Shown here piece by piece: positions 1-5,020 of a stretch of 5,821 nucleotides of DNA (positions are counted from its first letter, which is position 1; each line of letters begins with the position of its first letter). The DNA is from JAVBNU01 sp031551265 (GTDB lineage Bacteria > Cyanobacteriota > Vampirovibrionia > Gastranaerophilales > Gastranaerophilaceae): assembly GCA_031551265.1 (NCBI GenBank), contig JAVBNU010000001.1, positions 1 through 5,821 on the forward strand, given 5' to 3'. Position numbers and translations under genes: made by a program. The notes beneath the pieces are model-generated. The model did no database searches and had not been told where the DNA came from. It saw only the letters and a list, made by a program, of their open reading frames with translations.

Positions 1-48
1 CCTTACCCTTACCCTTACCCTTACCCTTACCCTTACCCTTACCCTTAA
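1..48. repeat. CCTTAC hexanucleotide tandem array, truncated by window edge
   Basis: Seven perfect copies of CCTTAC are followed by one copy with a changed last base (CCTTAA), after which the sequence becomes ordinary AT-rich DNA. The array touches base 1, so its real length is unknown. The minus strand reads as repeated GGGTAA with seven GGG tracts separated by three bases, which fits a G-quadruplex pattern. It is not the vertebrate telomere unit (TTAGGG). It lies outside any supported gene, 236 bp upstream of the MNT start codon. Confidence 0.97.
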
Positions 49-283
49 AATTTTATCATAGAATGAGTTTCAGGCATGAAAAATTCGTTTTAATATTTCT
101 TCACAATTGGCAGGCGGGTGAATTCTAATTAGAAGATTGTAGGATGGGTTGAACAGTTCCATTCAACTCAGCAATAAAATATCAAATTGTTTGAAGTGGA
201 TATGTCAAGCAATATTGAACTGCATCCCAAAGTTACAAATAAGACCGGTTTCAAAAATGTGTCTTATTTGTTATAATAACGGT
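49..283. other. Region without a recognised gene, upstream of the MNT/HEPN pair
   Basis: An open frame in phase with the MNT gene extends back to a TTG at 149. Its product there is Cys/Ile-rich and unlike the nucleotidyltransferase family, and the real promoter lies inside it, so I treat it as non-coding. The region holds a perfect 12-bp palindrome, TTCTAATTAGAA (123-134), and a small inverted repeat GTTGAA/TTCAAC with an 8-nt loop (148-167). A 28-codon open frame also exists on the minus strand, but it has no clear ribosome site or recognised homology. The right end is the MNT promoter. Confidence 0.6.
269..277 (+). promoter_or_regulatory. Extended -10 promoter for MNT/HEPN, apparently leaderless
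   Basis: The sequence TGTTATAAT is a perfect extended -10 element (TGnTATAAT, with TATAAT at 272-277). There is no good -35 hexamer 16-18 bp upstream, as expected for the extended class. A start 6-8 nt after the -10 falls at 283-285, and the ATG is at 284. No Shine-Dalgarno sequence precedes that ATG. The mRNA is therefore predicted to be leaderless or nearly so. This is inference from spacing only. Confidence 0.65.
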
Positions 284-604
284 ATGGATGTAAAAATTAA
301 AAAAATTGTACAAGATTTAAAAACCGCCTTAGAAAGCTCTATTGACGACTTTGAGGGGCTGTATGTTTTTGGCTCTCAAGTGACAGGCGAAGCAAAGAAA
401 GATAGCGACATAGATATCGTTGTACTGTTTAAAAATTCACGCTATTGGCAGCCGGACGACTATTACAATATAGTATCGCGTATTCGTTATGAATACGATG
501 CTGATTTAGATTTACAGACTATGACTAGAAAAGAATTAGAGGATGATTATTATTTCCGCAAAGAAGTTGTAGATAAAGGAATATTTTATGGAAAAGCAGC
601 ATAA
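284..604 (+). CDS. MNT-type minimal nucleotidyltransferase, putative antitoxin of the HEPN partner
   Basis: The 106-residue product is a minimal nucleotidyltransferase of the DNA polymerase beta superfamily. The signature GSx10DxD is intact: Gly30-Ser31, then Asp42 and Asp44, followed by a hydrophobic strand (IVVLF). A third acidic position is probably Asp76 (or Asp74) in the ADLDLQ segment. Family members of this size usually pair with a HEPN protein, and in studied MntA/HepT pairs the nucleotidyltransferase neutralises the toxin by adding AMP to a tyrosine. I chose ATG 284 rather than upstream starts because the conserved fold begins there, the length is typical, and a -10 box lies just upstream. 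It overlaps the HEPN gene by 17 nt, so the two are translationally linked. The antitoxin role is inferred from family and context. An orphan nucleotidyltransferase function cannot be excluded. Confidence 0.88.
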   Translation: MDVKIKKIVQDLKTALESSIDDFEGLYVFGSQVTGEAKKDSDIDIVVLFKNSRYWQPDDYYNIVSRIRYEYDADLDLQTMTRKELEDDYYFRKEVVDKGIFYGKAA

Positions 605-977
605 AGAATTTTTTATCCAAAACAATCTTGATAAGTCAGCGGAAGCAATGAGAGTAGCTAAATACGCTATTGATGATAGTGCATTCATAAGCGGATTAAA
701 TAGAATTTATTATGCGATTTTTTATGTGGTCACAGCATTAGGCTATAAATATGGCTTTACAACTTCAAAGCATTCAAAATTGATGGGGTGGTTTAACAAA
801 AAATTTATAAATGAAGATAAAACATTCAAGCCTGAATTGTATAAAATTTATGAAGCTGCTTTTGCTAACAGGCAACAAAGTGACTACAAATCAACTTATA
901 TTGTTGATGAAGAATTTGTAAAATCTTTGTTTGAAGAGGCCCAAGAGTTCATCAAACAAGTTAACAAAATTATTTAA
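588..977 (+). CDS. HEPN-domain protein (UPF0332-like), putative toxin partner of MNT
   Basis: This 129-residue, mostly helical protein matches the HEPN family (PF05168/UPF0332 type). It has the core helix SGLNRIYYAIFYVVTAL (about residues 35-51), a KHSKLMGWFNKKFI segment (61-74) and the late RQQSDY element (95-100), in the family order. HEPN ribonucleases usually carry R-x4-6-H. Here Arg39 is present, but the position expected for His (+7) is Tyr46, so classic RNase activity is uncertain. I recall that Tyr also occurs there in some UPF0332 members. The start ATG 588 has AAGGA at 576-580, seven nt upstream, inside the MNT gene. Gene order is antitoxin then toxin with a 17-nt overlap. Tyr41, Tyr42 and Tyr46 would be candidate AMPylation sites by analogy with HepT. 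Neither toxicity nor modification is shown by the sequence. Confidence 0.85.
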   Translation: MEKQHKEFFIQNNLDKSAEAMRVAKYAIDDSAFISGLNRIYYAIFYVVTALGYKYGFTTSKHSKLMGWFNKKFINEDKTFKPELYKIYEAAFANRQQSDYKSTYIVDEEFVKSLFEEAQEFIKQVNKII

Positions 978-978
978 A

Positions 979-1095
979 TTATATTGCCAGTAGTTCACGA
1001 ATTTCGTCAACTTGATGTCTGAATTTCAAAATATCATCCCGATAAAAAGTTAGTAATTCATCAAGTAGCCCCAGAGTAATAGGATAGAGACTACT
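979..1095 (-). pseudogene. C-terminal remnant of an unknown gene (copy A)
   Basis: Read on the minus strand, an open stretch of 38 codons runs from just after a TAA at 1098-1096 to a TAA stop at 981-979. It has no ATG. The translation contains YPITLGLLDELL, then FYRDDILKFRHQVDEIRELL, then a final Ala-Ile. It looks like a real amphipathic helical C-terminus. A second copy at 4218-4288 shares the same frame, residues and stop region, which supports past coding. The fragment ends one base from the HEPN stop codon in tail-to-tail orientation, and the upstream part of the gene is missing, apparently replaced by the hairpin terminator. I do not recognise the parent protein. Confidence 0.55.
992..1049 (+). 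repeat. Diverged direct repeat, copy A (pairs with 4231-4288)
   Basis: These 58 bp align without gaps to 4231-4288 with 8 mismatches (about 86% identity). The shared blocks include CACGAATTTCG and CAAAATATCATC. Both copies are in the same orientation, about 3.2 kb apart, and bracket the alkylation-repair operon. Similarity continues weakly on the right (AGGATA near 1081 and 4300) after a gap. The conserved piece is the antisense of the C-terminal remnant. Confidence 0.9.
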
Positions 1096-1116
1096 TTAAG
1101 TAGTCTCTATTTCTTT
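1084..1116 (+). terminator. Hairpin terminator after the MNT/HEPN pair
   Basis: A perfect 12-bp stem, ATAGAGACTACT (1084-1095) with AGTAGTCTCTAT (1099-1110), has a 3-nt loop TTA and is followed by TTCTTTT. The T-rich side is on the plus strand, so it fits a Rho-independent terminator for the operon ending at 977. The stem is AT-rich for a terminator, but its length and perfection compensate. On the minus strand the trailing sequence is not T-rich, so it is less likely to stop transcription coming from the repair operon. Confidence 0.75.
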
Positions 1117-1129
1117 TATAACAGTATTT

Positions 1130-1219
1130 TTCAGAGTTCGAACGTTTTCCATAGAAATAGACTTTTGTGAGCAATTTATTGTAAAAGTCAAGAATATCAA
1201 TAAAATTCAGGGTTCGAAT
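1130..1219. repeat. Two tRNA T-arm-like direct repeats 76 bp apart
   Basis: TTCAGAGTTCGAAC (1130-1143) and TTCAGGGTTCGAAT (1206-1219) match at 12 of 14 positions. The second contains GGTTCGAATCC, which resembles a tRNA T-arm. No acceptor stem, D-arm, anticodon arm or CCA end could be found around either copy, so no tRNA is called. The rest of 1111-1253 holds no gene that I can support. Its minus strand has only an AT-only weak hairpin downstream of the repair operon. Confidence 0.35.
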
Positions 1220-1253
1220 CCTGTAAGTATTATTATATCGCAGCAATAATATT

Positions 1254-2081
1254 TTATTTAAAATAATTATTTGCTTGTTTGTATGAAAAATCATTACATA
1301 GTAGTTCGGCTATGTTGCCATTATATAAGTTATCTGCCATATCGATTATTTTTTTATACGCATATCTGACAGGCGAAGAACCTGCACTTAACCTCCGAAC
1401 GCCAATTTCTTCAAGTTTTCTAAAGTCATTAAATTTGCCGTTTAGAATAATATTAATCGGAGCATTTATACCCTTAACCAATTTTGAAACAGTTTCTTCA
1501 TCAACTGCGCCGGGAATAAATACGCAATCTGCGCCCGCTTCAACAAAAGCATTGCCTCGCTTAATAGCAATATTAAGTTTTTCTTCTTCATTCGCTACGT
1601 TCAGCCAATATGCACAAGTTCTTGCATTAATTACAAAATTAATATCTAATTCATTTTTAAGTTTTGAAATTGCTTTTATTTTTTCAATTTGTTTATCGAG
1701 TGGACTTAGAGTTCCATCAGGTAATCCGTCTTCAATGTTGAAACCAACGGCTCCGGCTAAAAGCAGTTTTTGAGCGTTGTTTTTCACTTCCACGCCGGTT
1801 TCAGCGTAACCACGCTCAAAATCAACAGAAAGCGGAACACCTATACGATTTGCGATTTTTTCAATAATCCACAAAAGGTCATCAAAAGAACTATCCTCTC
1901 CGTCAGGATATCCCAAATCATAAGCAATACCTGCGCTTGAAGTCGCAACTGCTTTAAATCCCTGTTTCTCGAATACATACGCGCTGCCTACATTCCATGC
2001 ATTAGGAAGTACAAACATTTTATCTTCTTTATGCATCTGCATGAAGATACTGGCTTTTTCTTTTTGTTTATCTGAAATCAT
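1254..2081 (-). CDS. Isocitrate lyase/PEP mutase superfamily enzyme, third gene of repair operon
   Basis: The 275-residue product is a TIM-barrel enzyme of the ICL/PEPM superfamily (PF13714-like). Recognisable elements, in order, are VLPNAWNVGSA (24-34), TSSAGIAYDLGYPDGE (47-62), the metal-site VDFERGY (Asp87), NIEDG (Glu117), INART (Arg154), and a C-terminal AGSSP segment (233-237). It lacks the KKCGH-type catalytic cysteine motif of true isocitrate lyase. It is therefore likely a C-C or C-P lyase/mutase acting on a small alpha-oxo or hydroxy acid such as 2-methylisocitrate, oxaloacetate or a phosphonate. The substrate cannot be read. The start is ATG 2081, because GAGG (2091-2088) sits six nt before it. 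A GTG at 2093 overlaps this ribosome site and is rejected. It follows the alkyltransferase by 14 nt and is probably co-transcribed. How it relates to DNA repair is unclear. Confidence 0.88.
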   Translation of the reverse strand: MISDKQKEKASIFMQMHKEDKMFVLPNAWNVGSAYVFEKQGFKAVATSSAGIAYDLGYPDGEDSSFDDLLWIIEKIANRIGVPLSVDFERGYAETGVEVKNNAQKLLLAGAVGFNIEDGLPDGTLSPLDKQIEKIKAISKLKNELDINFVINARTCAYWLNVANEEEKLNIAIKRGNAFVEAGADCVFIPGAVDEETVSKLVKGINAPINIILNGKFNDFRKLEEIGVRRLSAGSSPVRYAYKKIIDMADNLYNGNIAELLCNDFSYKQANNYFK

Positions 2082-2087
2082 TTTCAA

Positions 2088-2091
2088 CCTC
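2088..2091 (-). promoter_or_regulatory. Shine-Dalgarno site deciding the start of the ICL/PEPM-like gene
   Basis: GAGG on the minus strand lies six nt before ATG 2081. An alternative GTG in frame at 2093-2091 would put the ribosome site inside the gene and add four residues (MRLK), so the shorter start is preferred. Confidence 0.75.
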
Positions 2092-2095
2092 ACTT

Positions 2096-2635
2096 TTACG
2101 GTGCAGTGCTTTTCTTTGGTACAAAAAATTTGGTCATATCAACACCCTCAAGCTCAAGCAGTTTTATTTTCTTGTTAATACCACCGGAAAATCCTGTTAG
2201 ACTTCCATTTGAACCTACAACTCTGTGACATGGTATTATTACGGATATTGGGTTATGCCCCACAGCGCCGCCAACGGCTTGACATGACATTCGTTGTTTA
2301 TTCCTTTTTACAGCCATTTTTTTAGCTATATCATTGTAGGTTATGACTTCGCCGTATGGGATTTCGCATAAGATCTGCCACACATCTTGTCTAAATTCCC
2401 CGCCGATAGGGGCTAGAGGTAACTCCGAGATATTGGGTTTCTCGCCTTTAAAATATCTGTCTAACCATTTTTTAGCAGCTTTAAATAGTGGCAAATCGTC
2501 TTTTTCTACCATTTTTTCAGGTATGGTGTCGCCGTAGTATTTTTGTCCGTCCATCCACAGCCCTACAATATTATTTTCGTCACATGCAAGTGTTATTTTC
2601 CCAACGGGTGATGAGTATTTTGTCGAATAATACAT
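2096..2635 (-). CDS. ogt: Methylated-DNA--protein-cysteine methyltransferase (O6-alkylguanine repair)
   Basis: This 179-residue protein transfers the alkyl group from O6-alkylguanine (and O4-alkylthymine) in DNA to its own cysteine, a suicide repair reaction in the cytoplasm. The active-site motif PCHRV is at 135-139, with acceptor Cys136. Also seen are the N-terminal domain strand SSPVGKITLACDE (8-20), the helix-turn-helix segment PYGEVITYNDIA (93-104), the RMSCQAVGGAVGHNP segment with Arg115 as likely arginine finger, and the hinge VGSNGSLTGFSGG (140-152) with Asn143. The length is typical of Ogt. The start ATG 2635 has AAAGGAG just upstream, and only 13 nt separate it from the Ada-AlkA fusion, so both should be on one transcript. 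The separate Ogt supplies the activity that E. coli Ada carries in its C-terminal domain, which the fusion here lacks. Confidence 0.96.
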   Translation of the reverse strand: MYYSTKYSSPVGKITLACDENNIVGLWMDGQKYYGDTIPEKMVEKDDLPLFKAAKKWLDRYFKGEKPNISELPLAPIGGEFRQDVWQILCEIPYGEVITYNDIAKKMAVKRNKQRMSCQAVGGAVGHNPISVIIPCHRVVGSNGSLTGFSGGINKKIKLLELEGVDMTKFFVPKKSTAP

Positions 2636-2648
2636 TATTTCTCCTTTT

Positions 2649-4103
2649 TTATAATGAGTTCCATAGGTTTATTGTTGCGTAACTGCGCCAGGGTCTCCAA
2701 TTTTCTGCCATTTCCAATAATTTTTTTGCGGAATATCCTTCAAGCGCTTTTTTTATGCCGACATCAGTTTCCAGGAATGAATCGGTCCATTTCATCGCGC
2801 GCATAGCAATATATTGAGCAGTCCAGCTTCCAATACCTTTAATATTCATTAGTTTTTTCATTTCTTCTTCGGGGTTAGGGCAAAAATCAAAATCGATTTC
2901 GCCCTCTATGATTGCTTTTGTTAATTCCAAAATAGTCCTTGAACGTGCTGACGTGACACCTAATTCGCCAAAATAATTTTCAATATTTCCGTCTAATGCA
3001 AGTATTTTTTCCGGCGAAGGAAATATGTGCGTTAACCCTTCTATTTCTGTATTAATTGGTGTTCCGAAGACTTGAACAATTCTTGCCGCCAACGTACTTG
3101 CTGCTTTTACAGTGATTTGTTGGCCGAGTATTGCTCTGATTGCCATTTCATAACTATTAAAACTCCCGGGCAAACGAGTCCCAAGAATACAAAGATTCGG
3201 ACGAATATTATTCATTGATGCTAATGTCTCATAAACGGCATGAGGATCGCAATACAAGTCAAATTGGTGCTTTACCCTTGCTAGAACTTGAGGCAGAACA
3301 GGTAACAAAGTTTCACTAACCGTAACCGTTAATAGATTTTTTTTAGGGTTATGACCGACTTTTAGCCAACCTTGAATTGTTTTTCGCTTATCAGTCATTA
3401 TGCTTGCAGTACGGTAATATTCACCATTTTTTACTACTTCAACACCCTTAATTGCACGTCCTTCAATAAAACTCAAAACTTGTTCCCATTGATAAGGCGG
3501 TCGATAACCCAGAGCCAAAGTAATACCTTCATTCTTTCCTTTTGTTCGCTGTTTTCTTAGGGCTGTCGGGGAAAGATTATAATTCTTTTTAAAAAGGTCA
3601 TTAAAACGTCTCAAACTTCCAAAACCTGAAGCCATAGCGACATCAAGCACCGATAAGTCAGTATCGGTAAGTAAGTTTTTTGCGAGAAGTAACCGACACG
3701 TTTGAAGATATTGAACAGGCGAAACATTGTATTCTGACGTAAACACTCGTCTTAAATGCCTGTCCGTGCAGCCAAATCGAGTTGCTATTTCGTACAAACT
3801 TTGACCGCTTCCGCAATTTTCTTCAAGCGTTCTTGCAGTTCTTTTCACTAAATCCGCCGTAGCATCGGCAATTGAAGTGCCCGGTGCGAGTTCGGGCCTG
3901 CACAGTAAGCATGGACGATATCCCGCTTGTTCTGCTTCTGCGGCGGTCGTATAAAATGTACAGTTTTCAATTTTAGGTTGTTTCGCTTTGCATACAGGAC
4001 GACAGTAAATTCCGGTAGAAGAAATTCCGACAAAAAAACGACCGTCGAAACGCGAATCTTTTGCCTTAAAGGCAGCATATAAAGAACTTTTGTTGTCTTC
4101 CAT
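2649..4103 (-). CDS. alkA: Ada-type methylation sensor/AraC regulator fused to AlkA DNA glycosylase
   Basis: The 484-residue fusion has three parts. Residues 8-75 form the Ada zinc domain with Cys34, Cys38, Cys65 and Cys68. Cys34 corresponds to the methyl-acceptor that takes methyl groups from DNA phosphotriesters and turns the protein into an activator. Residues about 85-185 are an AraC-type double helix-turn-helix (for example LYEIATRFGCTDRHLRRVF and VLDVAMASGFGSLRRFNDLF). Residues 194-484 are AlkA: an N-terminal lobe and the HhH-GPD fold, with LMNIKGIGSWTA (418-429) and catalytic Asp447, aligned to E. coli AlkA Asp238. It should excise 3-methyladenine and related bases. Such fusions are known in several bacterial groups. 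ATG 4103 is preceded by AAGGA seven nt upstream and by its own promoter. It heads the operon with ogt next, and autoregulation of the operon is expected from Ada biology but not shown here. Confidence 0.96.
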   Translation of the reverse strand: MEDNKSSLYAAFKAKDSRFDGRFFVGISSTGIYCRPVCKAKQPKIENCTFYTTAAEAEQAGYRPCLLCRPELAPGTSIADATADLVKRTARTLEENCGSGQSLYEIATRFGCTDRHLRRVFTSEYNVSPVQYLQTCRLLLAKNLLTDTDLSVLDVAMASGFGSLRRFNDLFKKNYNLSPTALRKQRTKGKNEGITLALGYRPPYQWEQVLSFIEGRAIKGVEVVKNGEYYRTASIMTDKRKTIQGWLKVGHNPKKNLLTVTVSETLLPVLPQVLARVKHQFDLYCDPHAVYETLASMNNIRPNLCILGTRLPGSFNSYEMAIRAILGQQITVKAASTLAARIVQVFGTPINTEIEGLTHIFPSPEKILALDGNIENYFGELGVTSARSRTILELTKAIIEGEIDFDFCPNPEEEMKKLMNIKGIGSWTAQYIAMRAMKWTDSFLETDVGIKKALEGYSAKKLLEMAENWRPWRSYATINLWNSL

Positions 4104-4130
4104 TGCCTATTCCTTAGCTTATCTGACTTT

Positions 4131-4139
4131 ATTGTAGCA
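4131..4139 (-). promoter_or_regulatory. Extended -10 promoter of the alkylation-repair operon
   Basis: On the minus strand TGCTACAAT matches TGnTATAAT with one change (TACAAT at 4136-4131). Transcription would start near 4124, giving a leader of about 21 nt that contains AAGGA before ATG 4103. No convincing -35 hexamer is present, which fits a promoter that depends on an activator such as methylated Ada. The activator site itself was not identified. Confidence 0.55.
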
Positions 4140-4217
4140 TGCTCGTTAAAGAAATCTGGCTATTTTCGGACATGGTTTTTGATGAAAATATTTACTTATC
4201 CCCCCCATTTATTCATA

Positions 4218-4288
4218 CTATTTTGTCAAAAGCTCACGAATTTCGCCAACTCAATGTCGGAATTGCAAAATATCATCACCATAAAAAG
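4218..4288 (-). pseudogene. Decayed C-terminal remnant of the same unknown gene (copy B)
   Basis: On the minus strand the frame reads FYGDDILQFRH, then a TGA stop (4253-4251) where copy A has Gln, then VGEIRELLTK and TAG (4220-4218). It therefore aligns residue by residue with copy A but is broken by an in-frame stop. Upstream, a YPTL-like stretch (about 4292-4303) echoes YPITL of copy A, but an internal deletion puts it out of frame. The shared frame and closely matching stop positions indicate a common coding ancestor. Function unknown. Confidence 0.55.
4231..4288 (+). repeat. Diverged direct repeat, copy B (pairs with 992-1049)
   Basis: It aligns without gaps to 992-1049 over 58 bp with 8 mismatches, in the same orientation. 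The two copies flank the whole three-gene repair operon. Homologous recombination between them looks unlikely at this divergence, but they may record an older duplication or insertion event. Confidence 0.9.
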
Positions 4289-4343
4289 CCAATTAGGGTA
4301 GGATACAGAGGTGAGCTGATATGGTAGTTTTATTCGGCCTGCT

Positions 4344-4372
4344 TTGACAAAGTTAGCCTGTTAAATTATTAT
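4344..4372 (+). promoter_or_regulatory. Consensus sigma70-type promoter for the lipoprotein gene
   Basis: TTGACA (4344-4349) is a perfect -35, followed by a 17-bp spacer and TATTAT (4367-4372) as -10. The expected transcript start is near 4379, giving a leader of about 39 nt before ATG 4418. This is the strongest classical promoter in the window. Confidence 0.85.
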
Positions 4373-4417
4373 AGTAGGCAATAGTGGCAACTTAAAAAAT
4401 AGTTTATAGAAAGTAGT

Positions 4418-4894
4418 ATGATGATAAAAATGATTAGAACTTTAGGAATAATATTGGCGATGCTGGCTTTATTTGCTTGCAGCAACAAGGCTTATGCGAA
4501 AGATGTGAGTTTTTCAGAATTAAGTAATTTCTTTGTAAAAAACAATGTGAAGCTAAATGATACTGAAAATTATTTTGTTGTGAAAAATCAAAAGGAATTT
4601 TCTGACCTGTTTGGAATGGGGCGCACTATGACCAACACTATTGAGCAAGTTGATTTTTCGAAATATTTAGTAGCCGCGGTTGTTTCGAACAAAACCAATC
4701 GCGAAACTGAAATTAAAATAACATCAGTAACCGAAAAAGGCGGCAATTTACACATTAAATATTCTATACATCGTGGCAAAACACGCTCCTTCACTTCAAT
4801 ACCATTTAAAGCTATCAAAGTAGAAAAAGGCGATTATTCCAAGATTACTTTCTCAAAAGGTATATTGAAAAAGACTGTTTCAATTGGGGGCTAA
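4418..4894 (+). CDS. Small exported protein, probable lipoprotein, PrcB-like
   Basis: The 158-residue product starts with a signal peptide: Lys4 and Arg7, then a hydrophobic core IILAMLALFA (11-20) and Cys21. LFA-C fits a lipobox, so lipid modification and membrane anchoring are likely. An AYA site at 25-27 could alternatively be cut by signal peptidase I. The mature part has ENYFVVKNQKEFSDLFG (50-66) and a late SFTSIPFKAIKVEKGDYSKI stretch (124-143). This pattern resembles a family of small bacterial lipoproteins related to the PrcB protease-complex subunit. The resemblance is from memory and weak, so treat the family as tentative. Start choice among ATG 4418, 4421 and 4430 is uncertain because the ribosome site is poor. 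It has its own strong promoter, and the next gene starts 126 nt downstream. Confidence 0.82.
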   Translation: MMIKMIRTLGIILAMLALFACSNKAYAKDVSFSELSNFFVKNNVKLNDTENYFVVKNQKEFSDLFGMGRTMTNTIEQVDFSKYLVAAVVSNKTNRETEIKITSVTEKGGNLHIKYSIHRGKTRSFTSIPFKAIKVEKGDYSKITFSKGILKKTVSIGG

Positions 4895-5020
4895 CTCTCT
4901 AATCTCTTTCCTGCGTCACGGATAAGGATGATATAAACTTTTGTAACAAACAAGCAATTAATTCCTGCAAATTGTTTTTATAAAGGTAACACTACTTTTG
5001 GAAGTTTTAAGGAGGAAACA
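4895..5020 (+). other. Intergenic leader of the 221-residue gene
   Basis: No terminator hairpin is visible after the lipoprotein gene. A TATAAA at 4979-4984 could be a -10, but no -35 with normal spacing accompanies it, so the promoter stays unassigned. A full AAGGAGG (5009-5015) lies five nt before ATG 5021, the best ribosome site in the window. It suggests strong translation of the downstream gene. Confidence 0.6.

Larger units (their letters stand above)
4104..4417. other. Intergenic region between divergent operons
   Basis: These 314 bases separate the minus-strand repair operon from the plus-strand lipoprotein gene. They contain, left to right, the repair-operon leader and extended -10 (4104-4139), about 80 bp with no recognised signal, a run of C (4201-4206), the decayed gene fragment copy B (4218-4288), and the TTGACA/TATTAT promoter (4344-4372). 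A 62-codon plus-strand open frame at 4139-4327 runs antisense across the remnant and lacks family features, so it is not called as a gene. Confidence 0.7.

Noticed and set aside
1..48. CRISPR array or telomere
   Set aside because: The unit is a contiguous six-base repeat without spacers, and it differs from the common TTAGGG telomere unit.
149..283. N-terminal extension of the MNT gene from TTG 149
   Set aside because: The added 45 residues do not resemble the family, no ribosome site supports them, and a perfect extended -10 promoter lies inside the stretch.
1200..1235. tRNA gene suggested by GGTTCGAATCC
   Set aside because: No D-arm, anticodon arm, acceptor pairing or CCA end is present, and the T-stem itself pairs poorly in register.
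1215..1253. Terminator of the repair operon on the minus strand
   Set aside because: The only inverted repeat (TATTATT with AATAATA) is all A/T with a large loop and no proper T-run, so it is too weak to call.
1091..1294. Minus-strand open frame of 67 codons
   Set aside because: It overlaps the terminator hairpin and the 3' end of the ICL/PEPM-like gene, has low-complexity Tyr/Asn/Lys-rich content and no ribosome site.
4139..4327. Plus-strand open frame of 62 codons
   Set aside because: It runs antisense through the decayed remnant, overlaps the repair-operon promoter and shows no family features.
4313..4347. Short leader peptide of eight codons (ATG 4321) with a GAGGTG upstream
   Set aside because: It lies upstream of the transcript start predicted from the TTGACA/TATTAT promoter and overlaps that promoter's -35, so it would not be on that mRNA.
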